Part shown: positions 7,612 to 15,481 of the stretch, piece by piece
How the letters are laid out: each line of letters starts with the position of its first letter
Position numbering within the stretch: the first letter of the stretch is position 1
DNA from: Kribbella flavida DSM 17836
GTDB lineage: Bacteria; Actinomycetota; Actinomycetes; Propionibacteriales; Kribbellaceae
Assembly: GCF_000024345.1 (NCBI RefSeq)
Contig: NC_013729.1
Location: forward strand, 248,001 to 312,000
Reading direction: 5' to 3'
DNA length: 64,000 nt
Made by a program: the position numbers and the translations under genes
Notes under the pieces: model-generated
Databases searched by the model: none
Told to the model about the DNA's origin: nothing
Seen by the model: only the letters and a program-made list of their open reading frames with translations

Positions 7612-7642
7612 ACGATCCGATCTGGAGTCCACTCAAGGTCAA
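7612..7642 (-). promoter_or_regulatory. Candidate MerR-type promoter/operator
   Basis: On the minus strand, TTGACC (7642-7637) is followed by an imperfect dyad CTTGAGT-GG-ACTCCAG (7637-7622) inside a 19-nt spacer, then GATCGT (7617-7612). A 19-20 nt spacer holding a dyad is the hallmark of MerR-regulated promoters. The -10 match is weak, and no MerR gene is nearby. It would drive a nearly leaderless mRNA for the aldo/keto reductase. Confidence 0.35.
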
Positions 7643-7760
7643 GCACCGGAGTCACGTAGTGAGACGATCAGTTTCGTATTGTGGACGCGCTCTGGAAAAC
7701 TGCTGCCGCTGAAGAGTCCCGGTCCCGTGGTGGCGGTCCGGGCCCCGAGTACACCGGCCT

Positions 7761-9122
7761 TCAGCGAGAGGTCTTGCCGCGGGTGGAAGTCCGTACGACG
7801 AGCTCCGGCGTGAAGGTGACGCGCTGGTGCTCGTGGTCGGGGTTGGACGACTCGTCCAGCAGCAACTCGGCGGCGGTCTTGCCGAGCAGCTGGCGCGGCT
7901 GGCGCACGGAGGTCAGCGGTACGGCGGCGGCCGCGGCGAACTCGATGTCGTCGTAGCCCACGATCGCCAGGTCCTCCGGCACGCGCAGTCCGAGGCTCAC
8001 ACACTGCTGCAGCAGGCCCAGCGCGAGCAGATCGTTCGCGCAGAAAGCTGCCGTCGGCCGCCGGTCCGCCGGCAGCCCGGCGAGGCGCTGACCCGCACCG
8101 CGGCCCTCGGCGACGGTCAGTGCGGCGGTCGTCAGCTCCACCAGGTTCTCCGCGGGCAACCCGGCTTCCTCCAGGGCGTTGCGAGCGCCTTCGCGGCGGT
8201 CGGTGACCTGACCGATGGTGTTCGGCCCGCCCACGAACGCGACGCGCTCGTGGCCCAGCTCGATCAGGTGGGTGAGCGCCACCTCACCGCCGAGCACGTC
8301 GTCCACCGCGACCGAGCAGTGCTGGGCGTCGTCGAGGGACCGGTCCACCACGACGACCGGCGTACCGCGCAGTGGCAGCGTCGCGATGCGGCTGGAGTGT
8401 GGGTCGATCGGTGTGATGAGCACGCCTTGGACGCGCTGCTGCTCCAGCAAGTCCAAGTAGTCGGCCTCGCGCCCGGCGTCCTCGTTGCTGTTGCACAGGA
8501 AGACCGAGAGACCGGCCTCGCGCGCTGCCTCTTCCACACCCCGGGCGACGTCGGTGAAGAACGGGTTTCCGGCGTCCAGCATCAGGTACGCCACGATTCG
8601 GCTGCTGCCGGCGCGCAACTGCCGCGCCGACTCGTTGCGCACGAAGCCCAGCGACTCCATCGCTGCCTCGACCTTGGCCCGGGTGGCCGGGCTGACCATC
8701 TCCGGCCGGTTGAGCACGTTCGACACCGTGCCCAGCGACACGCCCGCGGCGGCAGCGACGTCCTTGACCCCGGCAGCTCCACGCGAGCGGTTCCGCGCGG
8801 CAGGCTTGCCGGCGACCCGCGTACGACGGCCCGTGGTGCCGGTCTCCGGCAGCTCGCCGGCGGTCGTCCGCGATGCCCCGGCCGGCACCCGCTTGACCGC
8901 GCCGCCACCTCGCGGCGTACGCGCTCCGCTCCGGGCGGCCGGTGCTGCGCCGGTCCGTGGGCTCGGGGAAGCGCCAGTTCGTGAAGCCGGGGTGGCGCTG
9001 GCTCGAGGGGCTGCCGCAGCGGCACGCGACGTCGAGCCCCCACCGCGACCTGAGCCGGCTCCGCCGCGACCGGCGGCAGGCTCCGGCACGCCGGAGCGTC
9101 CTGCCGCGCTGGGTGATGCCAC
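7761..9122 (-). CDS. LacI-family regulator of the L-rhamnose operon
   Basis: 453 residues. Residues 1-118 are an Ala/Gly/Pro/Arg/Ser-rich, basic and presumably disordered extension. The LacI HTH follows (about 119-165: VKDVAAAAGVSLGTVSNVLN, hinge AMESLGFVRNESARQLR), then a periplasmic-binding-like effector domain (VAYLMLDAGNPFFTDVARGV to the end, with VVVVDRS and DLAIVGYDDI). GTG 9122 is preceded by GGGGAGG at ideal spacing, which supports translation of the extension. Ordinary LacI proteins have about 335 residues. It is divergent from the rhamnose ABC/catabolic operon and probably represses it until rhamnose or a derivative binds. Candidate operators lie at 9137-9147 and 9262-9273. Confidence 0.88.
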   Translation of the reverse strand: MASPSAAGRSGVPEPAAGRGGAGSGRGGGSTSRAAAAAPRASATPASRTGASPSPRTGAAPAARSGARTPRGGGAVKRVPAGASRTTAGELPETGTTGRRTRVAGKPAARNRSRGAAGVKDVAAAAGVSLGTVSNVLNRPEMVSPATRAKVEAAMESLGFVRNESARQLRAGSSRIVAYLMLDAGNPFFTDVARGVEEAAREAGLSVFLCNSNEDAGREADYLDLLEQQRVQGVLITPIDPHSSRIATLPLRGTPVVVVDRSLDDAQHCSVAVDDVLGGEVALTHLIELGHERVAFVGGPNTIGQVTDRREGARNALEEAGLPAENLVELTTAALTVAEGRGAGQRLAGLPADRRPTAAFCANDLLALGLLQQCVSLGLRVPEDLAIVGYDDIEFAAAAAVPLTSVRQPRQLLGKTAAELLLDESSNPDHEHQRVTFTPELVVRTSTRGKTSR

Positions 9123-9136
9123 GTGGCCTCCCCGGT

Positions 9137-9147
9137 TGAAACGTGAT
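9137..9147. promoter_or_regulatory. Candidate LacI operator (half site)
   Basis: TGAAACGTGAT matches one arm (TGAAACG) of the palindrome at 9262-9273. It sits just upstream of the regulator's ribosome site, where binding would give autoregulation. Only one arm is well conserved. Confidence 0.4.
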
Positions 9148-9218
9148 AGCGGACGAAGCCTACCTGGCCGGGCGCGGAATCCTCGCGGCACGTTGTCCAC
9201 AGAGTTCCACTTTCGGTC

Positions 9219-9248
9219 TTGACGACGCCAGCCGCCCACCCTTACCTT
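9219..9248 (+). promoter_or_regulatory. Promoter of the rhamnose operon
   Basis: TTGACG (9219-9224), 18-nt spacer, TACCTT (9243-9248): a reasonable housekeeping-sigma promoter. The first operon gene starts at 9305, and the operator-like palindrome at 9262-9273 lies just downstream of the expected start site. Confidence 0.5.
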
Positions 9249-9261
9249 CGTGCAATCTTCT

Positions 9262-9273
9262 TGAAACCTTTCA
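9262..9273. promoter_or_regulatory. Candidate LacI operator
   Basis: TGAAA-CC-TTTCA is a perfect palindrome, located about 14 nt after the -10 box at 9243-9248. A repressor bound there would block initiation. The arms are of the type used by LacI-family repressors, and the divergent LacI gene makes it the obvious ligand. Confidence 0.5.
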
Positions 9274-9304
9274 GCAACAACGGTCGAGGATGCGGAGGTG
9301 CCAG

Positions 9305-10810
9305 ATGGCGGCGGACGCTCCGGTGCTGCGGTTGCGCGAGATTTCCAAGTCCTTCGGCGCCGTCGCCGCCGTGCAGAACGTCTCCTTCGACCTGTACGGC
9401 GGTGAGGCGCACGCCCTGGTCGGGGAGAACGGCGCCGGCAAGTCCACCCTGGTGAAGATGCTGGCCGGCGTGCACCGCCCGGACTCCGGCACCGTGGAGC
9501 TGGACGGCGTGCCGGTCGAGCTGAACGCCCCGGCCGACGCGAAGGCCGCCGGCATCGCGGTGATCTACCAGGAGCCGACGCTGTTCCCCGACCTGTCCGT
9601 CGCGGAGAACATCGCGATGGGCCGCCAGCCACTGGGTCGTTTCAAAACCGTCGACCGGACGGCGATGCTGCGGCAGGCCGAGCAGCTCTTCACCCGGCTC
9701 GGCGTCGCGATCGCGCCGAACCGGCCGGCCCGCGGCCTGTCGATCGCCGACCAGCAGCTGGTGGAGATCGCCAAGGCGCTCTCCGCCGACGCGCGGGTGG
9801 TGATCATGGACGAGCCGACCGCGGCGCTGACCGGGGTCGAGGTCGAGCGGCTGTTCAGCGTCGCGCGGTCGTTGCGTGACGACGGCGCCGCGCTGGTGTT
9901 CATCTCCCACCGGTTCGAGGAGATCACCGCGCTGTGCGAGCGGGTCACGATCCTGCGCGACGGCCGGCACGTCTCCACCGACCTGCTGGCGGACCTGAGC
10001 GTCGACGAGATGGTGCGCCGGATGGTCGGCCGCGACCTCGACGCGCTGTTCCCCAAGCAGGACGTCACGCCGGGCGCGGTGGTGCTGTCGGTCGACGGCC
10101 TGCGCCGGGACCCGGTGTTCACCGACGTCAGCTTCGAGGTCCGGGCCGGCGAGATCGTCGCGCTGGCCGGGCTGGTCGGGTCCGGCCGGTCGGAGGTGGT
10201 GCAGTCCGTCTTCGGCGTGGACCCGCGCGACGGGGGCACGGTCAAGGTCGGCGGCCGGACGCTCAAGCCGGGCTCGCCGCGGGCCGCGATGGCCGCCGGC
10301 GTCGCGCTCGTCCCGGAGGACCGCCGCCAGCAGGGCCTGGTGATGGAGCTGTCGATCGAGCGCAACGTGACGCTGCCCCGGTCCCGGGCGCTGTCCCGGC
10401 TGGGCTTCCTGACCGGTGGCAGCGAGCGCCGGTCGGCCACGGAGTGGACCCAGCGACTGAAGACCAAGTACGGCCGGCTCAGTGACGAGGTCGGCACGCT
10501 GTCGGGTGGCAACCAGCAGAAGGTCGTCCTGGCCAAGTGGTTGTCGATGGCACCGAAGCTGCTGATCGTCGACGAGCCGACCCGGGGCATCGACGTCGGC
10601 ACGAAGGCGGAGGTGCACCGATTGATGTCCAGTCTCGCCGCGGAGGGAGTCGCCGTTCTGATGGTGTCGTCGGAGCTGCCGGAGGTGCTCGGGATGGCCG
10701 ATCGCGTGCTGGTGATGCGCGAGGGCCGGCTGGTCGCCGAGCTGGACCGCGCGGAGGCCACCGAGGAGTCGGTGATGTTCGCCGCCACCGGCCAGGAGGT
10801 GTCGGTGTGA
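9305..10810 (+). CDS. Rhamnose ABC importer, duplicated ATP-binding protein
   Basis: 501 residues with two ABC cassettes in one chain, as in RbsA/AraG/RhaT-type sugar importers (CUT2). Cassette 1: Walker A GENGAGKST (about 40-48), degenerate signature LSIADQQLVEIAKAL, Walker B VVIMDEPTAAL. Cassette 2: LVGSGRSE in place of a full Walker A, intact LSGGNQQKVVLAKWL, Walker B LLIVDEPTRGI. The asymmetry is normal for the family. It powers import of L-rhamnose with the two permeases and lipoprotein that follow. ATG 9305 has GGAGG at 9294-9298. The stop overlaps the next start (GTGA). It corresponds to RhaT of rhizobial transporters. Confidence 0.93.
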   Translation: MAADAPVLRLREISKSFGAVAAVQNVSFDLYGGEAHALVGENGAGKSTLVKMLAGVHRPDSGTVELDGVPVELNAPADAKAAGIAVIYQEPTLFPDLSVAENIAMGRQPLGRFKTVDRTAMLRQAEQLFTRLGVAIAPNRPARGLSIADQQLVEIAKALSADARVVIMDEPTAALTGVEVERLFSVARSLRDDGAALVFISHRFEEITALCERVTILRDGRHVSTDLLADLSVDEMVRRMVGRDLDALFPKQDVTPGAVVLSVDGLRRDPVFTDVSFEVRAGEIVALAGLVGSGRSEVVQSVFGVDPRDGGTVKVGGRTLKPGSPRAAMAAGVALVPEDRRQQGLVMELSIERNVTLPRSRALSRLGFLTGGSERRSATEWTQRLKTKYGRLSDEVGTLSGGNQQKVVLAKWLSMAPKLLIVDEPTRGIDVGTKAEVHRLMSSLAAEGVAVLMVSSELPEVLGMADRVLVMREGRLVAELDRAEATEESVMFAATGQEVSV

Positions 10811-11832
10811 CGGCCGTCGGTCTGCCCGGCGTGAGCACCCGCAGGTCGTCGCTCGACCTGGTGCTGCGGGCCCGTGAGCTGGGCATCGTGCTCGCGCTCG
10901 CCCTGCTGGTCGCGGTGACCGCGATCTCCAACCCCCGGTTCCTGTCCGCCCAGAGCATTCGCGACATCCTGCTCGGCACCGCGATCCTGGCCGTTCTGGC
11001 GGTCGGCCAGGCGGTGGTGGTGATCACCCGCAACATCGATCTCTCGGTCGGCTCGGTGCTCGGCCTGAGCGCCTTCACGGTCGGCACCCTGCTGCGGGAC
11101 AACCCGGGCCTCCCGGTCGTCGTGGCCCTGCTCGCCGGTGCCGCCGTCGGCGGTGCGTGCGGGACCGTCAACGGCGTTCTGGTCCGCTACGGCAACGTCC
11201 CCGCCCTCGTGGTCACCCTCGGCACGCTGTACGTCGTCCGCGGCATCACCTACTTCTGGGCCGGCGGCCAGCAGATCAACGCCGACGAGCTGCCCAGCGG
11301 GTTCCTCGACTTCGGCAACGCGACCCTGCTGGGCGTGCCGTTCCTGGTGCTGATCGCGGTCGTGGTCCTGGTGGTCACCGGGCTGGTGCTGCGCAACTAC
11401 CGGGCCGGCCGCGAGCTGTACGCGATGGGCTCGAGTCCGCAGGCGGCCGAGCTGGCCGGCATCCCGGTCGGCCGGCGTACGGTCCTCGCGTTCCTGGTCA
11501 GCGGCGCCCTCGCCGGCCTGGCCGGGGTGCTGTTCGCCGCCCGGTTCGGCACCATCGACGCGGCCGCCGGCACGGGCTACGAGCTGAACGTCGTGGCCGC
11601 GGTGGTCGTCGGCGGCGTCGCCGTCTTCGGCGGCAGCGGCTCGGTCTGGGGCGCGGCGCTCGGCGCGTTGCTGCTGACCACGATCGGCAGCGCGCTCGCG
11701 GTGCTGGAGATCAACCAGTTCTGGCAGCAGGCCATCGTCGGCGGGCTGATCCTGCTGGCGATCGGCGCCGACCGGCTGGTCGCGGCCCGGGTGGCCGCGA
11801 CGCTGAAGAAGCGAGGCTCCCATGTCAGCTGA
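10807..11832 (+). CDS. Rhamnose ABC importer permease 1
   Basis: 341 residues, a CUT2 sugar permease with about 8-10 membrane helices. The family pattern is visible: LAVGQAVVVITRNIDLSVGSVLGLS (helices 2-3) and the coupling region AMGSSPQAAELAGIPVGR, followed by AVVVGGVAVFGGSGSVWGA. It forms half of the membrane channel for L-rhamnose. GTG 10807 overlaps the ATPase stop and has GGAGG upstream. The 3' end overlaps the second permease gene by 11 nt. Equivalent to RhaP/RhaQ in rhizobia. Confidence 0.92.
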   Translation: MTAVGLPGVSTRRSSLDLVLRARELGIVLALALLVAVTAISNPRFLSAQSIRDILLGTAILAVLAVGQAVVVITRNIDLSVGSVLGLSAFTVGTLLRDNPGLPVVVALLAGAAVGGACGTVNGVLVRYGNVPALVVTLGTLYVVRGITYFWAGGQQINADELPSGFLDFGNATLLGVPFLVLIAVVVLVVTGLVLRNYRAGRELYAMGSSPQAAELAGIPVGRRTVLAFLVSGALAGLAGVLFAARFGTIDAAAGTGYELNVVAAVVVGGVAVFGGSGSVWGAALGALLLTTIGSALAVLEINQFWQQAIVGGLILLAIGADRLVAARVAATLKKRGSHVS

Positions 11833-12841
11833 GACCGCGGCGGTCACCGACCACCCGACCGGCCTGGCCGGCCGGTTCGCCAACTGGAACGTCGCGATCA
11901 TCGCGGTCACCGTGCTGGTGATCGCCGTCGCCGCGGCGACCGTCGACAACTTCGGCACCTCGCAGAACTTCGGCTTCCTGGTGCTCGACCTGCTGCCGAT
12001 CGCGCTGGTCGCGCTGCCGATGACGCTGGTGATCGTGACCGGCGAGATCGACCTGTCGGTGGCCAGCACGCTCGGCCTGTGCAGCGCGGTGATGGGCTCA
12101 CTGTGGAACGCAAACCAGCCGATCGAGACGATCATCCCGGTCTGCCTGCTGCTGGGAGCGGTGCTCGGCGCGGTGAACGGCTTCTTCGTCACCGTGCTCG
12201 GGCTGCCCTCGCTGGCCGTCACCATCGGCACCCTCGCGCTGTATCGCGGCCTGGCCTTCGTCGTCCTGGGTGACGGCGCGGTCGCCGACTTCCCCGCGCT
12301 CTACACCAACTGGGTCACCGGGACGATCGGCGGGACGCCGTTGCCGAACGTGCTGATCGTGATCGTCGCCCTGGCCGTGGTGTTCGGAGTGATTCTGCAC
12401 GCCACCCCGATCGGCCGGGCGGTGTTCGCCGTCGGCGCCAGCGAGCAGGCGGCCCGGTTCGCCGGCGTCCGGCCCGGCCGGTTGAAGTTCTGGCTGTACG
12501 TCGTGAGCGGCTTGGTGGCGGGTCTCGCCGGAGTGCTCTGGACCCTGCGGTACTCGAGTGCCCGCGCGGACAACGGCGCCGGGCTCGAGCTCGCGGTGGT
12601 CGCGGCCGTGCTGCTCGGCGGGGTGTCGATCTTCGGTGGCAAGGGCGCCCTGCCCGGCGTGATCGCCGGGGTGGTGCTGCTGGCGTCGCTGCAGAACGCA
12701 CTCCGCCTGTCCGACGTGTCCAACGAGGCGCTCAACGTCGTGACCGGCGTCCTGCTGATCGCGTCCGTGCTCGCCCCCAACCTCGCGAACGCCGTCCGCG
12801 GTGCGGTGCAGCGGCGCCGGCACCGCACCGATCTCCTGTAA
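11822..12841 (+). CDS. Rhamnose ABC importer permease 2
   Basis: 339 residues, the second CUT2 permease. Signature stretches: ALPMTLVIVTGEIDLSVAST, GFFVTVLGLPSLAVTIGTLA, AVGASEQAARFAGVRPGRLK (the loop that contacts the ATPase) and VVAAVLLGGVSIFGGKG. It would pair with permease 1 as a heterodimeric channel in the cytoplasmic membrane. ATG 11822 overlaps the preceding gene by 11 nt, so the two are made together. The C-terminus is basic and cytoplasmic. Confidence 0.92.
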   Translation: MSAETAAVTDHPTGLAGRFANWNVAIIAVTVLVIAVAAATVDNFGTSQNFGFLVLDLLPIALVALPMTLVIVTGEIDLSVASTLGLCSAVMGSLWNANQPIETIIPVCLLLGAVLGAVNGFFVTVLGLPSLAVTIGTLALYRGLAFVVLGDGAVADFPALYTNWVTGTIGGTPLPNVLIVIVALAVVFGVILHATPIGRAVFAVGASEQAARFAGVRPGRLKFWLYVVSGLVAGLAGVLWTLRYSSARADNGAGLELAVVAAVLLGGVSIFGGKGALPGVIAGVVLLASLQNALRLSDVSNEALNVVTGVLLIASVLAPNLANAVRGAVQRRRHRTDLL

Positions 12842-12867
12842 GGCCACCTGTCCAGAAAGGACACCCC

Positions 12868-13959
12868 ATGTCTTTCCGTCTCTCACGCCGTACGGCGGTA
12901 CCGCTCTCGACGGTGGCCGTCCTGTCCCTCGCGCTGACCGCCTGTGGTGGTGGCACGACCAAGGAGAGCACCGCCAACGACGCCACCGCGGCGCCGAGTG
13001 CGACGACCTCGGCCGCGGCCGACCCGAACGCGCCGCTCAAGGAAGGCCTCAAGATCGCCTACCTGCCCAAGCAGCTGAACAACCCCTACACCGACGTCGA
13101 GGTCGGCGGCGGCAAGGTGGCCGTCGGCGAGATCAAGGGCGAGTACAAGCTGGTCGGCCCGAACGACGCGAGCGCGTCCTCCCAGGTCAGCTACATCAAC
13201 ACGCTGATCCAGCAGCAGCAGGACGTGATCGTGGTCGCGGCGAACGACCCGAACGCGGTCTGCCCGTCGCTGAACCAGGCGCGCAAGGCCGACATCAAGG
13301 TGGTCACCTTCGACTCCGACGCGGCCAAGACCTGCCGGGACGCCTTCATCAACCAGGCGACCACCCAGGGCATCGGCGAGAGCCTGGTGAAGATGGCCAA
13401 GGAACTGGCCGGCGGTTCCGGTGAGATCGCCGTCCTGTCCGCCACCCCGAACGCGACCAACCAGAACTCCTGGATCGAGGTGATGAAGACCGAGCTGGCC
13501 AAGCCGGAGAACGCGAAGCTCAAGCTGGTCAAGATCGCCTACGGCAACGACGACGACCAGAAGTCCTTCACCGAGGCCCAGGGCCTGCTGCAGTCCTACC
13601 CGAACCTCAAGGTGATCGTCTCGCCCACCACGGTCGGCATCGCCGCCGCGTCCCGCTATGTCAGCGCGTCCAGCTACAAGGGCAAGGTCGCGATCACCGG
13701 CCTCGGCCTGCCGAACCAGATGCGCCAGTACGTCAAGGACGGCACGGTGAAGAAGTTCGCCCTGTGGAACCCGGCTGACATCGGCTACCTGGCCGCGTAC
13801 GCCGGGGCGGCGCTCAAGTCGGGCCAGATCACCGGCGCGCAGGGCGAGAAGTTCAAGGCCGGCAAGCTCGGCGAGTACACCGTCGGCGCGGCCGGCGAGA
13901 TCGTGCTCGGCCCGCCGACCGAGTTCACCGCGGCCAACATCGACCAGTTCAACTTCTGA
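12868..13959 (+). CDS. rhaS: Rhamnose-binding lipoprotein of the ABC importer
   Basis: 363 residues. The lipoprotein signal peptide has lipobox LTAC (Cys at about residue 26), followed by a low-complexity linker (GGGTTKESTANDATAAPSAT) and a type-1 periplasmic-binding fold (LKIAYLPKQLNNPYTDVEVG onward, with VIVVAANDPNAVCPSLNQA and VVTFDSD). The sequence and operon place it as the L-rhamnose receptor (RhaS type) tethered to the outer face of the membrane. ATG 12868 has AAAGGA at 12855-12860. A small stem (TGTCC-agaaa-GGACA) overlaps that ribosome site. It is placed after the permeases, right before the mutarotase gene. Confidence 0.92.
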   Translation: MSFRLSRRTAVPLSTVAVLSLALTACGGGTTKESTANDATAAPSATTSAAADPNAPLKEGLKIAYLPKQLNNPYTDVEVGGGKVAVGEIKGEYKLVGPNDASASSQVSYINTLIQQQQDVIVVAANDPNAVCPSLNQARKADIKVVTFDSDAAKTCRDAFINQATTQGIGESLVKMAKELAGGSGEIAVLSATPNATNQNSWIEVMKTELAKPENAKLKLVKIAYGNDDDQKSFTEAQGLLQSYPNLKVIVSPTTVGIAAASRYVSASSYKGKVAITGLGLPNQMRQYVKDGTVKKFALWNPADIGYLAAYAGAALKSGQITGAQGEKFKAGKLGEYTVGAAGEIVLGPPTEFTAANIDQFNF

Positions 13960-13977
13960 CCTCGCTCCGGAGCATCC

Positions 13978-14313
13978 GTGAACCGCTACTGCTTCTGCCT
14001 CCAGGTCAAGCCGGACCGGCTGGACGAGTACGTCGAGCGGCACCGCGACGTGTGGCCCGACATGCGGGCCGCGCTGCACGAGGCCGGCTGGCACAACTAC
14101 TCGCTCTTCCTGCGCGACGACGGCCTGCTGATCGGGTACGTCGAGGCCGAGGACCTGGAGGCGGCGCAGAAGGCAATGGCGGCCACCGAGGTGAACGCGC
14201 GCTGGCAGGCCGAGATGCAGCAGTTCTTCGCCGGCAGCGACGGCCGGCCGCCGGACGAGTCGTTCCTGCTGCTCCGCGAGATCTTCCACCTGACCCCACC
14301 CGCAGAGGACTGA
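13978..14313 (+). CDS. rhaM: L-rhamnose mutarotase
   Basis: 111 residues matching the L-rhamnose mutarotase family (RhaM/RhaU), which interconverts alpha and beta anomers of the imported sugar to feed the isomerase. Characteristic features: an N-terminal FCLQVKPDRLDEYVERHRDVWPDM, the catalytic-region His in this segment, WHNYSLFLRDDGLLIGYVE, and the C-terminal LLLREIFHL. Typical members are about 104 residues. GTG 13978 has CGGAG just upstream. Four nucleotides separate it from the isomerase gene. Cytoplasmic dimer of ferredoxin-like folds in the family. Confidence 0.93.
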   Translation: MNRYCFCLQVKPDRLDEYVERHRDVWPDMRAALHEAGWHNYSLFLRDDGLLIGYVEAEDLEAAQKAMAATEVNARWQAEMQQFFAGSDGRPPDESFLLLREIFHLTPPAED

Positions 14314-14317
14314 AGCC

Positions 14318-15481
14318 ATGACCACCGAAGCTGTGAAGAACGCCCTGCGCCGGCAGGAGATCGAGCTGCCCTCGTGGGCGTTCGGCAACTCGGGCACCCG
14401 GTTCAAGGTCTTCAGCCAGCCCGGCGTGCCCCGGTCGCCGGAGGAGAAGATCGCCGACGCCGCCGTCGTGCACCGCTACACCGGGGTGGCGCCGAGCGTC
14501 GCGCTGCACATCCCCTGGGACAAGGTCGACGACTACGCGGCGCTGGCGGCGTACGCCAAGGAGCAGGGCGTCCGGCTCGGCGCGATCAACAGCAATGTGT
14601 TCCAGGACGACGACTACAAGCTCGGCAGCGTGACCAACCCGGACCCGCGGGTCCGTCGCAAGGCCACCGACCACCTGCTCGAGTGCGTCGACATCATGGA
14701 CGCGACGGGTTCGAGGGACCTGAAGCTGTGGTTCTCCGACGGCACCAACTACCCGGGCCAGGACGACATCCAGGACCGCCAGGACCGGCTCGCCACCGCG
14801 CTCAAGGAGGTGTACGACCGGCTCGGCGACGACCAGCGGATGCTGCTGGAGTACAAGCTGTTCGAGCCGGCCTTCTACACCACCGACGTGCCGGACTGGG
14901 GTACGTCGTACGCGCACTGCCTGGAGCTCGGGCCGAAGGCGACGGTGTGCATCGACACCGGGCACCACGCGCCGGGCACCAACATCGAGTTCATCGTGGC
15001 GTTCCTGCTGCGGGTGAACAAGCTCGGCGCGTTCGACTTCAACAGCCGGTTCTACGCCGACGACGACCTGATGGTCGGTGCCGCGGACCCGTTCCAGCTG
15101 TTCCGGATCATGAACGAGATCGTGCGCGGCGACGCGCTCGACCCGGACCGCGGGATCGCGTTCATGCTCGACCAGTGCCACAACATCGAGGCGAAGATCC
15201 CGGCCATCATCCGCTCGGTGATGAACGTCCAGGAGGCCACCGCGAAGGCGCTGCTGGTCGACCGCGACGCGCTGCGCAAGGCGCAGGCCGACGGTGACGT
15301 GCTCGGTGCCAACGCGGCGCTGATGGATGCCTACAACACCGACGTCCGCCCGCTGCTGGCCGACCTGAGGGCCGAGCAGGGGATGGATCCGGACCCGGTC
15401 GCGGCGTACCGGCGCAGCGGCTACTTCGAGCAGATCAGCAAGGACCGAGCCGACGGCCGGCAGGCCGGATGGGGAGCATGA
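14318..15481 (+). CDS. rhaI: L-rhamnose isomerase
   Basis: 387 residues, the RhaI type of L-rhamnose isomerase (the Pseudomonas stutzeri/actinobacterial form, a xylose-isomerase-like TIM barrel, distinct from enteric RhaA). It converts L-rhamnose to L-rhamnulose with a divalent metal. Barrel strands with probable metal ligands are visible: LLEYKLFEPAFY (Glu), CIDTGHHAPGTN (Asp, His) and FDFNSRFYADDDL (Asp residues). Its TGA overlaps the ATG of the aldolase-dehydrogenase gene (15478-15481), which argues for coupled translation. Confidence 0.94.
   Translation: MTTEAVKNALRRQEIELPSWAFGNSGTRFKVFSQPGVPRSPEEKIADAAVVHRYTGVAPSVALHIPWDKVDDYAALAAYAKEQGVRLGAINSNVFQDDDYKLGSVTNPDPRVRRKATDHLLECVDIMDATGSRDLKLWFSDGTNYPGQDDIQDRQDRLATALKEVYDRLGDDQRMLLEYKLFEPAFYTTDVPDWGTSYAHCLELGPKATVCIDTGHHAPGTNIEFIVAFLLRVNKLGAFDFNSRFYADDDLMVGAADPFQLFRIMNEIVRGDALDPDRGIAFMLDQCHNIEAKIPAIIRSVMNVQEATAKALLVDRDALRKAQADGDVLGANAALMDAYNTDVRPLLADLRAEQGMDPDPVAAYRRSGYFEQISKDRADGRQAGWGA

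Noticed and set aside
9565-12231. 888-codon open frame on the minus strand
   Set aside because: Antisense to the rhamnose ATPase and permease genes; Ser/Arg/Thr-rich with no protein features.
12842-12867. Small stem (TGTCC-agaaa-GGACA) between the permease and binding-protein genes as a terminator or riboswitch
   Set aside because: Only 5 bp and without a U-run; too weak to call. At most it modulates the ribosome site.
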